A stretch of DNA of 47,303 bases from Candidatus Peregrinibacteria bacterium GW2011_GWF2_38_29 (GTDB lineage: Bacteria; Patescibacteriota; Gracilibacteria; UBA1369; UBA12463). The stretch covers positions 1 through 47,303 of the forward strand of contig LBUS01000016.1 in NCBI GenBank assembly GCA_000992695.1. Reading direction: 5' to 3'. Positions 1 through 7,367 of the stretch are shown here, one piece after another (the stretch's first letter is position 1; each line of letters begins with the position of its first letter). The notes beneath the pieces are model-generated. The model ran no database searches, was not told where the DNA came from, and was given only the letters and a program-made list of their open reading frames with translations. Made by a program: the position numbers and the translations under genes.

Positions 1-102
1 TTTTCTAGGCTTCGGTCTGGATTCTACCCGATACACACAAACAGGGAGTATCAAGGCAGGTACTATAAAAAATCGACCACACATAGGCAAGGAAACAAAT
101 AA
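1..102 (+). other. Possible tail of a truncated ORF
   Basis: Frame 1 is open from the window edge to a TAA at 100-102 and would encode a basic tail ending in RQGNK. A terminator hairpin follows 65 bases later, which fits the end of a rightward gene. Frame 2 is also open here but runs through the terminator, so neither frame is secure. No family is recognisable. Confidence 0.2.
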
Positions 103-166
103 AAACAAAAAAGTTCACAGCCAAACAAAAACAAAAATTATTTTATTTAGGCTGACAGAAACTTTC

Positions 167-190
167 ACCCCACTTCGGTGGGGTTTTTTT
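167..190 (+). terminator. Rho-independent terminator
   Basis: A perfect 7-bp stem, ACCCCAC (167-173) and GTGGGGT (178-184), closes a TTCG tetraloop and runs straight into seven T residues. It most likely ends transcription entering from the left edge of the window. Confidence 0.9.
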
Positions 191-202
191 ATGGCTCGCT
201 TA

Positions 203-262
203 TTGTTTTGACTTTTAACTTGTGGTTTTGAGCTTTGAGCTTTGAGTTTTGACTTTTGAGTT
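203..262 (+). repeat. Word-repeat tract, TTTTGAGCTTTGAG family
   Basis: The tract is built from reiterated words such as GACTTTT, TTTTGAG and CTTTGAG around the core TTGTGGTTTTGAGCTTTGAG. The same core recurs near 12372-12404 and, diverged, near 44434-44478. Here it lies directly upstream of the exonuclease promoter; the other two copies follow stop codons of leftward genes. Confidence 0.6.
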
Positions 263-268
263 TATAAT
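263..268 (+). promoter_or_regulatory. -10 box giving a probably leaderless exonuclease mRNA
   Basis: TATAAT at 263-268 sits 6 nt before the ATG at 275, so transcription should begin at or next to the start codon. A weak -35 candidate, TTGAGT, lies at 242-247 with a 15-nt spacer. There is no Shine-Dalgarno sequence. Confidence 0.6.
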
Positions 269-274
269 GAACTC

Positions 275-835
275 ATGTTTATCGCAATCGATCTTGAAAC
301 AACCGGTCTTGACGTGGTCGCCGACCAAATTATTGAAATTGGTGCGGTTAAATTCGACAAATCCGGAATAAAAGAAGAATTTCAAACCCTTGTTAATCCA
401 AATATTCAAATCCCGCCGGAAGTTACGCGTATAACCGGAATTTCAAACAGTGATCTTGAAAATGCCCCGCAAGCACATCATGTAACAGAAAAACTAAAAG
501 TATTTATCGGCGACTTACCATTTGTTGTACACAACGCTGATTTTGATATAACAATTTTACGCCGAGCAATCTTTGAATTCCCAAACGAATATTTCGATAC
601 AATCACATTTTCTCAAATTCTTTTACCGAGAATGCGCTCATATAGCTTGGAAACCTTAAGCCGCACTTTTAAGCTTACGCATGAAGAAAAACACCGCGCG
701 TTATCAGACGCAAAAGCAACCGCAGCATTATTTAATATGCTTCTTGGAAAAATAAAAGAACTGGATCCGCAAACATTAGAAAAAATTCAAAATTTAAAAA
801 GCAATTGGAATGGCAAACGCCTCTTCAAAATATAG
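275..835 (+). CDS. DEDDh 3'-5' exonuclease (DnaQ-like)
   Basis: A 186-residue protein that should remove nucleotides from DNA 3' ends in the cytoplasm. ExoI is AIDLETTGL near residue 4, with the two metal-binding acids; ExoII is HNADFDITIL near residue 90; ExoIII is HRALSDAKA near residue 148, with the DEDDh histidine and last aspartate. The length is that of a free-standing DnaQ domain. Its 3' end overlaps the start of the DinG-like gene by 26 nt in another reading frame, so the two are co-transcribed. In Firmicutes the same two domains form one DinG polypeptide, so this looks like a split version of that protein. It could also be a Pol III epsilon subunit, but the neighbour favours the DinG-type exonuclease. 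Confidence 0.88.
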   Translation: MFIAIDLETTGLDVVADQIIEIGAVKFDKSGIKEEFQTLVNPNIQIPPEVTRITGISNSDLENAPQAHHVTEKLKVFIGDLPFVVHNADFDITILRRAIFEFPNEYFDTITFSQILLPRMRSYSLETLSRTFKLTHEEKHRALSDAKATAALFNMLLGKIKELDPQTLEKIQNLKSNWNGKRLFKI

Positions 836-2423
836 TGAAAAAATTCTACTGGCACTACAGAATAAAGAAAAAATCATTTTCGAAAATGCGCCAAATATAG
901 ATATCGAAGAGTGTTCAACTGATGCAGCAAATCAATTTTCCGAAAATACGATAATCGCTTTATCAAGCCCTTTAGCGCCTTCCATCAAAGAAAAAACTCA
1001 ATATCTATCCCCTGCCCGTTTTGAAAAATTTCTTGAAAAAGAATTAACGAACGAAGAAACGATTTTCGCTATAAAAATAATTACAGGTTTGGAAAAATCC
1101 AAGCTTGGCGAAAAAAGCGATTTTGCTTTATTCAGAGGCGAAAACACATTATGGACAAGCGTTTGTTGTGATGAATTTGAATGCAATCACGACAAAAAAA
1201 GTGAATGTTTTTATTTAAAAGCGCTAAAAAATCTTGAAGAATCAAAAGCTATTACGATTTCGCACCTAACTCTTTTAAAAGAAATTAAAACAGGTTCAAT
1301 GTCGCTTCCAAAAGCCAAAAACTTAATACTCGGAAATTTTGAAAACATATATGAAACTGCAGAATTCGCACTCTCGGAAATCTATTATTCATCGGATTTG
1401 GAAAATCTCGCATTCAATGAAACATTAAAAATAAAACTCGAAATGCTTTTTGGAATGCTTTGGTTAATGATTGAAAAAGCGACCGATCAAACAAACCAAA
1501 ACGCATATTTAAGCGTCGAGTTGAGCGAAGCATATAAAGGTTCAAAAGAATGGAATCAAATCAGCGCAATTGCACTTTTTGCAAAAGAGATTCTTGATAA
1601 AGAAAAACCCACTGAACTTGTAAAAAAACTGCAAATTTTAATGAGCGTCTTATTATCTGAAAACAGCAACTACAAAACAAAAATTGAACGCAGTGAAAAT
1701 GAAAAAGTAAAAATAGTTTTGATTCCGTTAAATGCAAAAGAAATTGTTAAGAAAAACATTTTTGAAAAATATGAAAGTATAATTCTTATTTCATCAAACT
1801 TATCCGTAAACAAATCCTTGGCTTACATAAAAGAAAAAAACAATATTCAAGGTTTTAAAGAAGATTTTATTTTATCAGATGAAAAACCTGAAACAGCATT
1901 TTATTTTATTGAAGATTTCAAAAATTTAAATCGTGAATCTTTACACAGATCAACAGCCGAACTCGCAAAATATTTGATCAAACGAACCGGCGGAAAAACA
2001 CTTTGCGTTTTTCTTTCAAAAATCAGTCTAAAAGCCACTTTTAACGATACCTATGCTGATTTAAAAAAACATGAAATCGAAATTTATGCACAAGACGTTT
2101 CCGGTGGACGAGGCAAAGTAATTGATAGCTACATTAGTAACTCAGACCATTCCGCGCTCTTTATTCTCGAACATTTTTTCAATTTTATTGATTTAAACGA
2201 AATCGAATTTGACCAAATTTTATTCAGCAAATTTTACTTTGGAAACAACGACGAAGAAACAATTTTGCGCATCAAACGCATCTTTAATAAACTCCTCGCA
2301 AAAGGCGTAAAACGCGTCTTCATAGCGGATCCACAAGCCCTAAAAGCCATAGACGAAATCTCCGCATCAATGACATGCCCGGTTGAAATGAAATCGATAA
2401 AAGTCGGACAAATCGGAAACTAA
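810..2423 (+). CDS. DinG/XPD-like protein with degenerate ATPase motifs
   Basis: A 537-residue protein with the layout of DinG helicases but without the catalytic signatures. Where Walker A should stand (about residues 24-34) the sequence reads FENAPNIDIEE, with no GKT/GKS. Where DEAH should stand it reads LILGNFENI (about 172-180). Four cysteines of the iron-sulphur region (Cys119, 120, 125, 133) remain, followed by the DinG-like ISHLTLL. The second helicase domain is traceable in TGGKTLCVFLSK and SALFILEHFFNFIDL, but the QxxGRxxR-type motif VI has lost its arginines. ATP hydrolysis is therefore unlikely. A structural or DNA-binding partner of the overlapping exonuclease is the best guess. 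Assignment rests on motif order recognised by eye. Confidence 0.65.
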   Translation: MANASSKYSEKILLALQNKEKIIFENAPNIDIEECSTDAANQFSENTIIALSSPLAPSIKEKTQYLSPARFEKFLEKELTNEETIFAIKIITGLEKSKLGEKSDFALFRGENTLWTSVCCDEFECNHDKKSECFYLKALKNLEESKAITISHLTLLKEIKTGSMSLPKAKNLILGNFENIYETAEFALSEIYYSSDLENLAFNETLKIKLEMLFGMLWLMIEKATDQTNQNAYLSVELSEAYKGSKEWNQISAIALFAKEILDKEKPTELVKKLQILMSVLLSENSNYKTKIERSENEKVKIVLIPLNAKEIVKKNIFEKYESIILISSNLSVNKSLAYIKEKNNIQGFKEDFILSDEKPETAFYFIEDFKNLNRESLHRSTAELAKYLIKRTGGKTLCVFLSKISLKATFNDTYADLKKHEIEIYAQDVSGGRGKVIDSYISNSDHSALFILEHFFNFIDLNEIEFDQILFSKFYFGNNDEETILRIKRIFNKLLAKGVKRVFIADPQALKAIDEISASMTCPVEMKSIKVGQIGN

Positions 2424-2427
2424 AAAG

Positions 2428-4404
2428 CTACACAATCTCCATTCCAAAAAACTCTCTCGCTTCTTTAATCTTATCTCGAATGGCCGCGGCTTTTTCAAAT
2501 TCAAGATTTTCAGAAGCCAAATTCATCTGGCTCGTCAAATTATCAATCAAGAATCTAGCCTCACCCTTTGGCACTTTCTTCAAATCAAAGCCCTTAATTT
2601 CAGGTTTCGCATGCTGTCCGGCAATATCTTTAATCGCCTTAATAATCGTCTGCGGAGTAATTCCATGTTTTTTATTGTATGCCGTCTGAATTTTGCGCCT
2701 TCTCTCAGTCTCCGAAATCGCAAATTTCATAGATTTTGTAATGCGATCCGCATACATTATCACTTTTCCATTAATATTACGTGCCGCACGCCCTATCGTT
2801 TGAATAAGAGCCGTATCCGACCTCAAGAACCCTTCCTTATCTGCATCCAAAATCGCAATCAATGAAACTTCCGGCAAATCCAAACCTTCGCGAAGCAAGT
2901 TAATACCAACAACAACATCAATTTTTCCAAGACGTAAATCGCGCAAAATCTCAATGCGCTCAATAGTTTGAATATCCGAATGCAAATATTTCACATTCAC
3001 GCCTGCATCCAACAGGAATTCCGTTAAATCTTCAGAGGATTTTTTCGTTAAAGTTGTAATAAGCACACGCTCTTTTGCCTTAATTCTTTTATGAATTTCA
3101 TTCATCAAATCATCAATCTGATGCTTGATTGGACGCACCTCAACTTCCGGATCAATAAGCCCTGTCGGCCTCACGACAACTTCAACAATATTATCTTTTG
3201 ATTTCTCTTTTTCATAAAGCGCAGGAGTTGCCGAAACATAAATCGTTTGATTCATATGCTTCTGAAATTCCGGAAATTTAAGCGGACGATTATCATGCGC
3301 AGATGGCAATCTAAAGCCATAATCCACAAGAGTTTGTTTGCGTGAAAAATTGCCATTATACATTCCATTCAATTGCGGAATCGACATATGCGACTCATCA
3401 ATAATCATCAAAAAGTCATCCGGGAAATAATCAAGAAGAGTTGTTGGCATATCGCCCGGTTTTCTGGAATTCAAATATCTCGTATAGTTCTCAATTCCGC
3501 TGCAGTAACCCGTTTCCTGAAGTATCTCAAGGTCATATTCCGTTCGGGTTTTTATGCGTTCCGCTTCCAAATTCTTTCCAATTTTCTTAAGTTCGTTATA
3601 TCGAATATCCAAATCCGCACGAATCGCATCAGTAGCTTTTGCAATTTTCTCACGTGAAGTTACGTCATGTTTTGCCGGAAAAACCTTTATTTGATCATAT
3701 TCCTTCAAATCATCATGCGTAAAAGCATCAACTTCCGTAATCTTTTCAAGCTCATCTCCGAAAAATTCCAATCTATAAAAAGAATCGCGATCAGGTGGAA
3801 AAACCTCAAGCACATCACCTAAAACATGAAACATCCCCTGCTTAAATTCCATCGTACTTCGCGAATATTGCATATCGGCCAATTGCCTCAAAATTTTATC
3901 GCGTTTATAACTACCGCCTTTCCCAATTTCAAGTGCCAAATTTTCATATTCTTCAATATCACCCAAGCCATAAATACATGATACAGAAGCAATAATTATT
4001 GTATCACGACGCGTCAACAAGTTCACAGTTGCAGCATGTCTGAATTTATTAATTTCATCATTTATGGAAGCATCTTTTTCAATATAAGTATCCGAATGCG
4101 GAATATACGCCTCAGGCTGATAATAATCGTAATAAGAAACAAAATAACTCACCGCATTGTCCGGAAAAAATTCCTTAAACTCGGAGCACAACTGTGCCGC
4201 AAGCGTTTTGTTATGCGCCAAAATCAATGTCGGTCTTTGCGTATTCTGAATTACATTTGCAACAATAAAAGTCTTGCCCGAACCCGTGATTCCAAGAAGC
4301 GTCTGGTCCTTCACACCCGAATTTACAGCCTTTGTCAGCTTATCAATCGCTTGTGGCTGATCTCCTTTCGGCGTCATCTTGGTTGTAATTTTGAATTTCT
4401 GCAT
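2428..4404 (-). CDS. uvrB: Excinuclease ABC subunit B
   Basis: UvrB is the damage-verifying helicase-like subunit of nucleotide excision repair; it takes over lesions from UvrA and recruits UvrC. Visible are Walker A GITGSGKTF, the beta-hairpin region rich in tyrosines (YYDYYQPEAYIP), the DEAD-like DESH motif, and a C-terminal UVR domain (LEFEKAAAIRDKI) that binds UvrC. From the ATG at 4404 it is 658 residues, normal for the family. The frame stays open upstream to 4548, but that stretch is intergenic hairpin DNA. TAGAAT on the minus strand (plus 4412-4417) lies 7 nt before this ATG, indicating a leaderless start. The stop lies 4 nt from the stop of the convergent DinG-like gene. Confidence 0.97.
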   Translation of the reverse strand: MQKFKITTKMTPKGDQPQAIDKLTKAVNSGVKDQTLLGITGSGKTFIVANVIQNTQRPTLILAHNKTLAAQLCSEFKEFFPDNAVSYFVSYYDYYQPEAYIPHSDTYIEKDASINDEINKFRHAATVNLLTRRDTIIIASVSCIYGLGDIEEYENLALEIGKGGSYKRDKILRQLADMQYSRSTMEFKQGMFHVLGDVLEVFPPDRDSFYRLEFFGDELEKITEVDAFTHDDLKEYDQIKVFPAKHDVTSREKIAKATDAIRADLDIRYNELKKIGKNLEAERIKTRTEYDLEILQETGYCSGIENYTRYLNSRKPGDMPTTLLDYFPDDFLMIIDESHMSIPQLNGMYNGNFSRKQTLVDYGFRLPSAHDNRPLKFPEFQKHMNQTIYVSATPALYEKEKSKDNIVEVVVRPTGLIDPEVEVRPIKHQIDDLMNEIHKRIKAKERVLITTLTKKSSEDLTEFLLDAGVNVKYLHSDIQTIERIEILRDLRLGKIDVVVGINLLREGLDLPEVSLIAILDADKEGFLRSDTALIQTIGRAARNINGKVIMYADRITKSMKFAISETERRRKIQTAYNKKHGITPQTIIKAIKDIAGQHAKPEIKGFDLKKVPKGEARFLIDNLTSQMNLASENLEFEKAAAIRDKIKEAREFFGMEIV

Positions 4405-4438
4405 GTAGCTCATTCTATCGCAAAATAAAGGGATTTGA

Positions 4439-4584
4439 GATTTTTCCAAGATTTGTTTTGAAGACAGTCGCGAAACTGAACGAGCACGGTGTTTTGCAAA
4501 GCAAAACGAGTTCAGCTGAGCGCTAGCGCAGGTTTGCTCGCCGGGCAAACCAAACGTGTCTGAAAAACAAGATTGGAAAAATCC
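4439..4584. repeat. Multi-hairpin intergenic element A
   Basis: Outer arms GATTTTTCCAA (4439-4449) and its complement near 4572-4583 enclose several hairpins. One is CTGAAC (4476-4481) with GTTCAG (4510-4515), containing GTTTTGC AAA GCAAAAC (4491-4507). The others are the perfect palindrome GCGCTAGCGC (4520-4529) and GGTTTGC (4531-4537) with GCAAACC (4545-4551). It lies between the divergent uvrB and inositol-phosphatase genes, and its arms border both promoters. Its first hairpin shares sequence with element B. Confidence 0.75.
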
Positions 4585-4602
4585 CCGTTTTTCAGATAAA
4601 AT
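4573..4602 (+). promoter_or_regulatory. Promoter of the inositol-phosphatase gene
   Basis: TTGGAA (4573-4578), an 18-nt spacer and TAAAAT (4597-4602) form a sigma-70-like promoter. The ATG follows after 6 nt, so the mRNA is probably leaderless. The -35 box lies within the right arm of element A. Confidence 0.6.
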
Positions 4603-4608
4603 GCGCTC

Positions 4609-5415
4609 ATGAATGAATATCTAAAATTCGCTTTAAAGCTCGCCAAAGAAGCCGGCAAAGAAATTGCAAAAAACTTCGATCTGCAAAAATCCATTGAATT
4701 CAAAAGCGTAAAAAATCCTGTTACAACAATCGACAGGCACATCGAAAAAGTCATTACAAAATCAATAAATAAGGCTTATCCGAGCCATAAAATACTTGCC
4801 GAAGAATTCAATAATAAGCTCACAAAATCAACAAAAAAATCGTCTTCTAAAAAATCCGACGACGAATTTCTTTGGATAATCGACCCAATCGACGGAACAA
4901 AAAATTTCATTCACGGAATTCCATTTGTCGCAGTTTCAATCGCGCTTCAAATGAATGGCGAAATTATCGCTGGCGTTGTTCACGCCCCAATCTTAAATCA
5001 GACCTTTTATTCAGCCAAAAATTCCGCCTCTTATTTAAATGGCAAAAAAATCACAGTATCAAAAGCTAAAAAGCTCGAAAACGCACTCATAACAACTGGA
5101 ATGCAACCCATTTTCCATGAAAAAGAAATCACATATTACACAAATTTTTGCAAAAAAGCGGGAGCGGTAAGGCGCCTTGGCTCAGCCGCACTTGATCTTT
5201 GCTATATCGCCTGTGGAAAACTCGACGGATGCTTTGAAACAGCGCTCAAACCATGGGATATCGCAGCCGGAATCCTAATCCTCAAAAACGCCGGTGGAAA
5301 AACAACAAGCTTCAAAGGAAAACCACTCAACTACCTCAAAGACGGCAATGTACTTTCCAGCAACACGCTTTTACATCCGCAAATGCTAAAAACAATCGAT
5401 TCAGCAAAAATTTAA
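4609..5415 (+). CDS. Inositol monophosphatase family phosphatase
   Basis: A 268-residue Mg-dependent sugar- or nucleotide-phosphate phosphatase of the SuhB/IMPase/CysQ superfamily. The metal-site signature is clear: LAEEF (the upstream glutamate), DPIDGTKNFIHG (about residue 92), and the C-terminal WDIAAGILI (about 221) with the third aspartate. The length is that of IMPase. The substrate cannot be read from sequence: inositol phosphate, fructose bisphosphate and PAP phosphatases share these motifs. It is monocistronic, divergent from uvrB, and starts at an ATG 6 nt after a -10 box with no ribosome-binding site. Confidence 0.88.
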   Translation: MNEYLKFALKLAKEAGKEIAKNFDLQKSIEFKSVKNPVTTIDRHIEKVITKSINKAYPSHKILAEEFNNKLTKSTKKSSSKKSDDEFLWIIDPIDGTKNFIHGIPFVAVSIALQMNGEIIAGVVHAPILNQTFYSAKNSASYLNGKKITVSKAKKLENALITTGMQPIFHEKEITYYTNFCKKAGAVRRLGSAALDLCYIACGKLDGCFETALKPWDIAAGILILKNAGGKTTSFKGKPLNYLKDGNVLSSNTLLHPQMLKTIDSAKI

Positions 5416-5435
5416 GAAAAATTTAACTGAAGCGC

Positions 5436-5464
5436 TTGCATCGGCAAAAAACAGATACTATAAT
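5436..5464 (+). promoter_or_regulatory. Sigma-70 promoter of the candidate small RNA
   Basis: TTGCAT (5436-5441) and TATAAT (5459-5464) are separated by 17 nt, the best promoter geometry in the window. Transcription would begin near 5471, at the candidate small RNA and about 95 nt before the next protein gene, which has its own -10 box. Confidence 0.75.
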
Positions 5465-5470
5465 AAAATC

Positions 5471-5528
5471 AATCACGATGAGAGGTTACACCTAGGTTTC
5501 GTCCGACGGTTAATGCCTCTCCTTTTTG
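5471..5528 (+). ncRNA. Candidate small structured RNA with its own promoter
   Basis: A transcript from the promoter at 5436-5464 would form a stem of GAGAGG with CCTCTC, extendable by UUA/UAA, and end in TTTTT (5523-5527), giving an RNA of about 57 nt. Inside are the palindrome ACCTAGGT and a short CGT/ACG hairpin. A five-codon frame (MRGYT) starts at the ATG at 5478 and stops at TAG, so a leader-peptide function is also possible. GATGAG and TAATGCCTCT recall the fluoride riboswitch, but the conserved CCGCC segments are missing. It is either a free-standing small RNA or a short attenuator-like leader. Confidence 0.5.
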
Positions 5529-5565
5529 TATTCCAATTCATAAAAATCCGTATAAAATTGGTTCC

Positions 5566-6024
5566 ATGGAAAAAGTTCTCACCTTTTTAGATCCCAGCAA
5601 ACTCACCGACAACGAACTGGAGCTAATTTTAATAAAAACAGTTCCGGCTAATGACAAACTAAATTACGTCCCAGTCTATGAATTTGAGATGCGCAACTCA
5701 AAAACAGCCGAAAAAATGGGCTACATCCATCTACGCATCGGCTACAACGAAAACATAAAATATGGCGGAAATATTGGATATGGAGTCGACGAAAAGTTCA
5801 GAGGTAAAAAATACGCTCTCAGAAGCCTAAAACTGCTATTCCCATTCGCAAAAAAACACAAAATAAATCCTCTTTGGATAACCTGCAATCCCGAGAACAT
5901 TCCTTCAAGAAAAACATGCAAACTTGCCGGCGGCAAACTCATCGAAATCATCGATATACCAAAACATAACGATTGCTATCACAGAGGCGAAAGAAAAAAA
6001 TGCCGATACAGATTTGATATTTAA
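5566..6024 (+). CDS. GNAT family acetyltransferase
   Basis: A 152-residue protein with a GNAT fold pattern: the beta-strand GNIGYGVDEKFRGKKYALRSL carries the acetyl-CoA pyrophosphate loop (R/Q-G-x-G/K-like FRGKKYA), followed by PLWITCNPENIPSRKTCKLAGGK, typical of the C-terminal half in which an asparagine and a cysteine or serine help catalysis. The acceptor is unknown. It has its own TAAAAT box (5553-5558) 7 nt before the ATG, so the mRNA is probably leaderless. Confidence 0.75.
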   Translation: MEKVLTFLDPSKLTDNELELILIKTVPANDKLNYVPVYEFEMRNSKTAEKMGYIHLRIGYNENIKYGGNIGYGVDEKFRGKKYALRSLKLLFPFAKKHKINPLWITCNPENIPSRKTCKLAGGKLIEIIDIPKHNDCYHRGERKKCRYRFDI

Positions 6025-6060
6025 AACATTAAACGCTAAAATAGCCATGCTTTTCATCGT

Positions 6061-6135
6061 GTTCTCGTAGCTCAACGGATAGAGCGCAGCCCTGCGAAGG
6101 CTGAAATGCAGGTTCGATTCCTGCCGGGAGCACCA
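6061..6135 (+). tRNA. tRNA-Arg (anticodon GCG)
   Basis: A complete cloverleaf with encoded CCA. The acceptor GTTCTCG pairs with CGGGAGC using two wobbles, the anticodon stem CAGCC/GGCTG is perfect, and the T-arm is GCAGG TTCGATT CCTGC. The anticodon loop CTGCGAA gives GCG at 6094-6096, reading CGC and CGU. A20 and C35, both arginine identity bases, are present. A -10-like TAAAAT lies at 6037-6042. A G34 arginine tRNA is unusual in bacteria, which normally use ACG deaminated to inosine. Confidence 0.93.
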
Positions 6136-6146
6136 AATAGTAGCGA

Positions 6147-6292
6147 GTTTTGCGGTCCGTAGCGCAGGATACGCGAATTTAGCGTATACGAAGCGAAGGA
6201 GGCCGAGTCAAAAATTAAACGAACAAACGTGAGGCTTATTTTTGAATGAGGCCAGCAAAACCCTATTGCAAAATAGCGCAGAGGCGGACCGC
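6147..6292. repeat. Multi-hairpin intergenic element D
   Basis: Between tRNA-Arg and the convergent cysteine-rich gene, two alternative outer stems occur: GTTTTGC (6147-6153) with GCAAAAC (6255-6261), and GCGGTCCG (6152-6159) with CGGACCGC (6285-6292). Inside are ATACGC (6169-6174) with GCGTAT (6182-6187), and TCAAAAAT (6208-6215) with ATTTTTGA (6238-6245). The outer-arm-plus-two-hairpins plan matches elements A, B and C. Confidence 0.65.
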
Positions 6293-6342
6293 GTTGCACA
6301 CAAAAACATAGCAAAAACACAAACCAACACAATCTGCGTATT

Positions 6343-7266
6343 CTAATCAACCATAAGATCAAAACCATATAATCCGGCAACTTTTAAATCTTTCTTAAGC
6401 AATTCAACCTCACGCCTATATTCATCTTCCGTATATGGCTTATCGAGAATATAAAACTTCTTTCCTTTTAAATACACACACCCAAAACAATCAGAGCAAT
6501 CATAACAACTATAACAAAATTCACAATTAACACAGGTGGTTAATTCTACGCAAAAATTGCAATTGTAAGAGTTTTTAGTTACACCAAAACATTCATAATG
6601 AAGTTCATCAGTTGCGATAAGAGTGTCACAACAATCTTTGCCATAACCACCTTCTTCGCTATATAAAAAATTTTCGGCTTTCACCAAATCAAACCCCGCA
6701 TAGACATCCTTTGAAAATGAAATATTATCACCCAAACAATTTTCGCATTGAGTCATTGAAAGATTGATACGCGGCGTTTTCTCGCACAAATTCAACCATT
6801 CTTCATAAAGCTGTTGGGATGATTTTTCTTTTTTATATGCGTCAACAAGCTCTTCGTACCTTTTCTTTGAATATTTTTTATTTTTAAATACATAAGAAGC
6901 ATGATAAATATTGCCGGAAAGAAAACAATGCGTGCAATTACGCAAATTTATACAATATTCACTATCTTGGGTAGAATTGCATTTTAATAAGTAATTCGAA
7001 CTATAGCACTGCACACATTCCACGCACTCATAACACAAAGTTGACTGCTCGATTTTCACACAATCAACACAATCCTGACATTTAACGAGAAACTCACCAT
7101 AATAACAATCTTGAACCCACCCACCTAAAAAAATATAATATGCATTCTTGGAATAAGCGAGACTATAAGTATAAAGACAATTTTCATTATCACGGCTCGC
7201 CGAAGAAACATGAGGTGAATTATCTCGAAGCTCTTTGAAAGTTTTTAAAAAATAATCAATTTGCAT
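6343..7266 (-). CDS. CxxC-repeat cysteine-rich protein (CPR type)
   Basis: A 307-residue protein with 28 cysteines, mostly in tandem CxxC spacing: CQDCVDC and CYECVECVQC in the first half, and a dense run ending CYDCSDCFGC near residue 270. A linker of about 60 residues rich in Lys/Tyr separates the halves. The C-terminus KKFYILDKPYTEDEYRREV resembles a motif seen at the end of similar CPR proteins, sometimes misannotated as CaiB/BaiF. No signal peptide or membrane segment is visible. Regular aromatic-Cys-x-x-Cys spacing suggests zinc or iron-sulphur binding, or a beta-solenoid with a cysteine ladder. Function unknown. Confidence 0.75.
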   Translation of the reverse strand: MQIDYFLKTFKELRDNSPHVSSASRDNENCLYTYSLAYSKNAYYIFLGGWVQDCYYGEFLVKCQDCVDCVKIEQSTLCYECVECVQCYSSNYLLKCNSTQDSEYCINLRNCTHCFLSGNIYHASYVFKNKKYSKKRYEELVDAYKKEKSSQQLYEEWLNLCEKTPRINLSMTQCENCLGDNISFSKDVYAGFDLVKAENFLYSEEGGYGKDCCDTLIATDELHYECFGVTKNSYNCNFCVELTTCVNCEFCYSCYDCSDCFGCVYLKGKKFYILDKPYTEDEYRREVELLKKDLKVAGLYGFDLMVD

Positions 7267-7327
7267 AAATTCTCTATTTTCTTAATCCAATTATACCCCA
7301 CAAGCTAAGTTATATTTAAACTTTTAA

Positions 7328-7360
7328 ACAAAAAACCGCCCGAATTTCTCCGAGCGGCCT
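7328..7360 (-). terminator. Rho-independent terminator of ald
   Basis: On the minus strand CCGCTCG and CGGGCGG (plus 7336-7342 and 7351-7357) form a 7-bp stem with one G-U pair, followed by TTTTTTG. It stands about 95 nt downstream of the ald stop. A T-rich flank on the other side may let it work in both directions. Confidence 0.85.
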
Positions 7361-7367
7361 TTTAATT

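Noticed and set aside
215-409. Leftward ORF of 64 codons over the exonuclease start
   Set aside because: It is antisense to a well-recognised DEDDh exonuclease and its promoter, with repeat-derived composition.
4405-4548. Upstream extension of uvrB
   Set aside because: The stretch encodes no conserved UvrB sequence, is made of hairpin element A, and the -10 box before ATG 4404 lies inside it.
5471-5528. Fluoride riboswitch
   Set aside because: GATGAG and TAATGCCTCT match its ends, but the CCGCC and AACCGCC segments and pseudoknot partners are missing, and no fluoride exporter follows.
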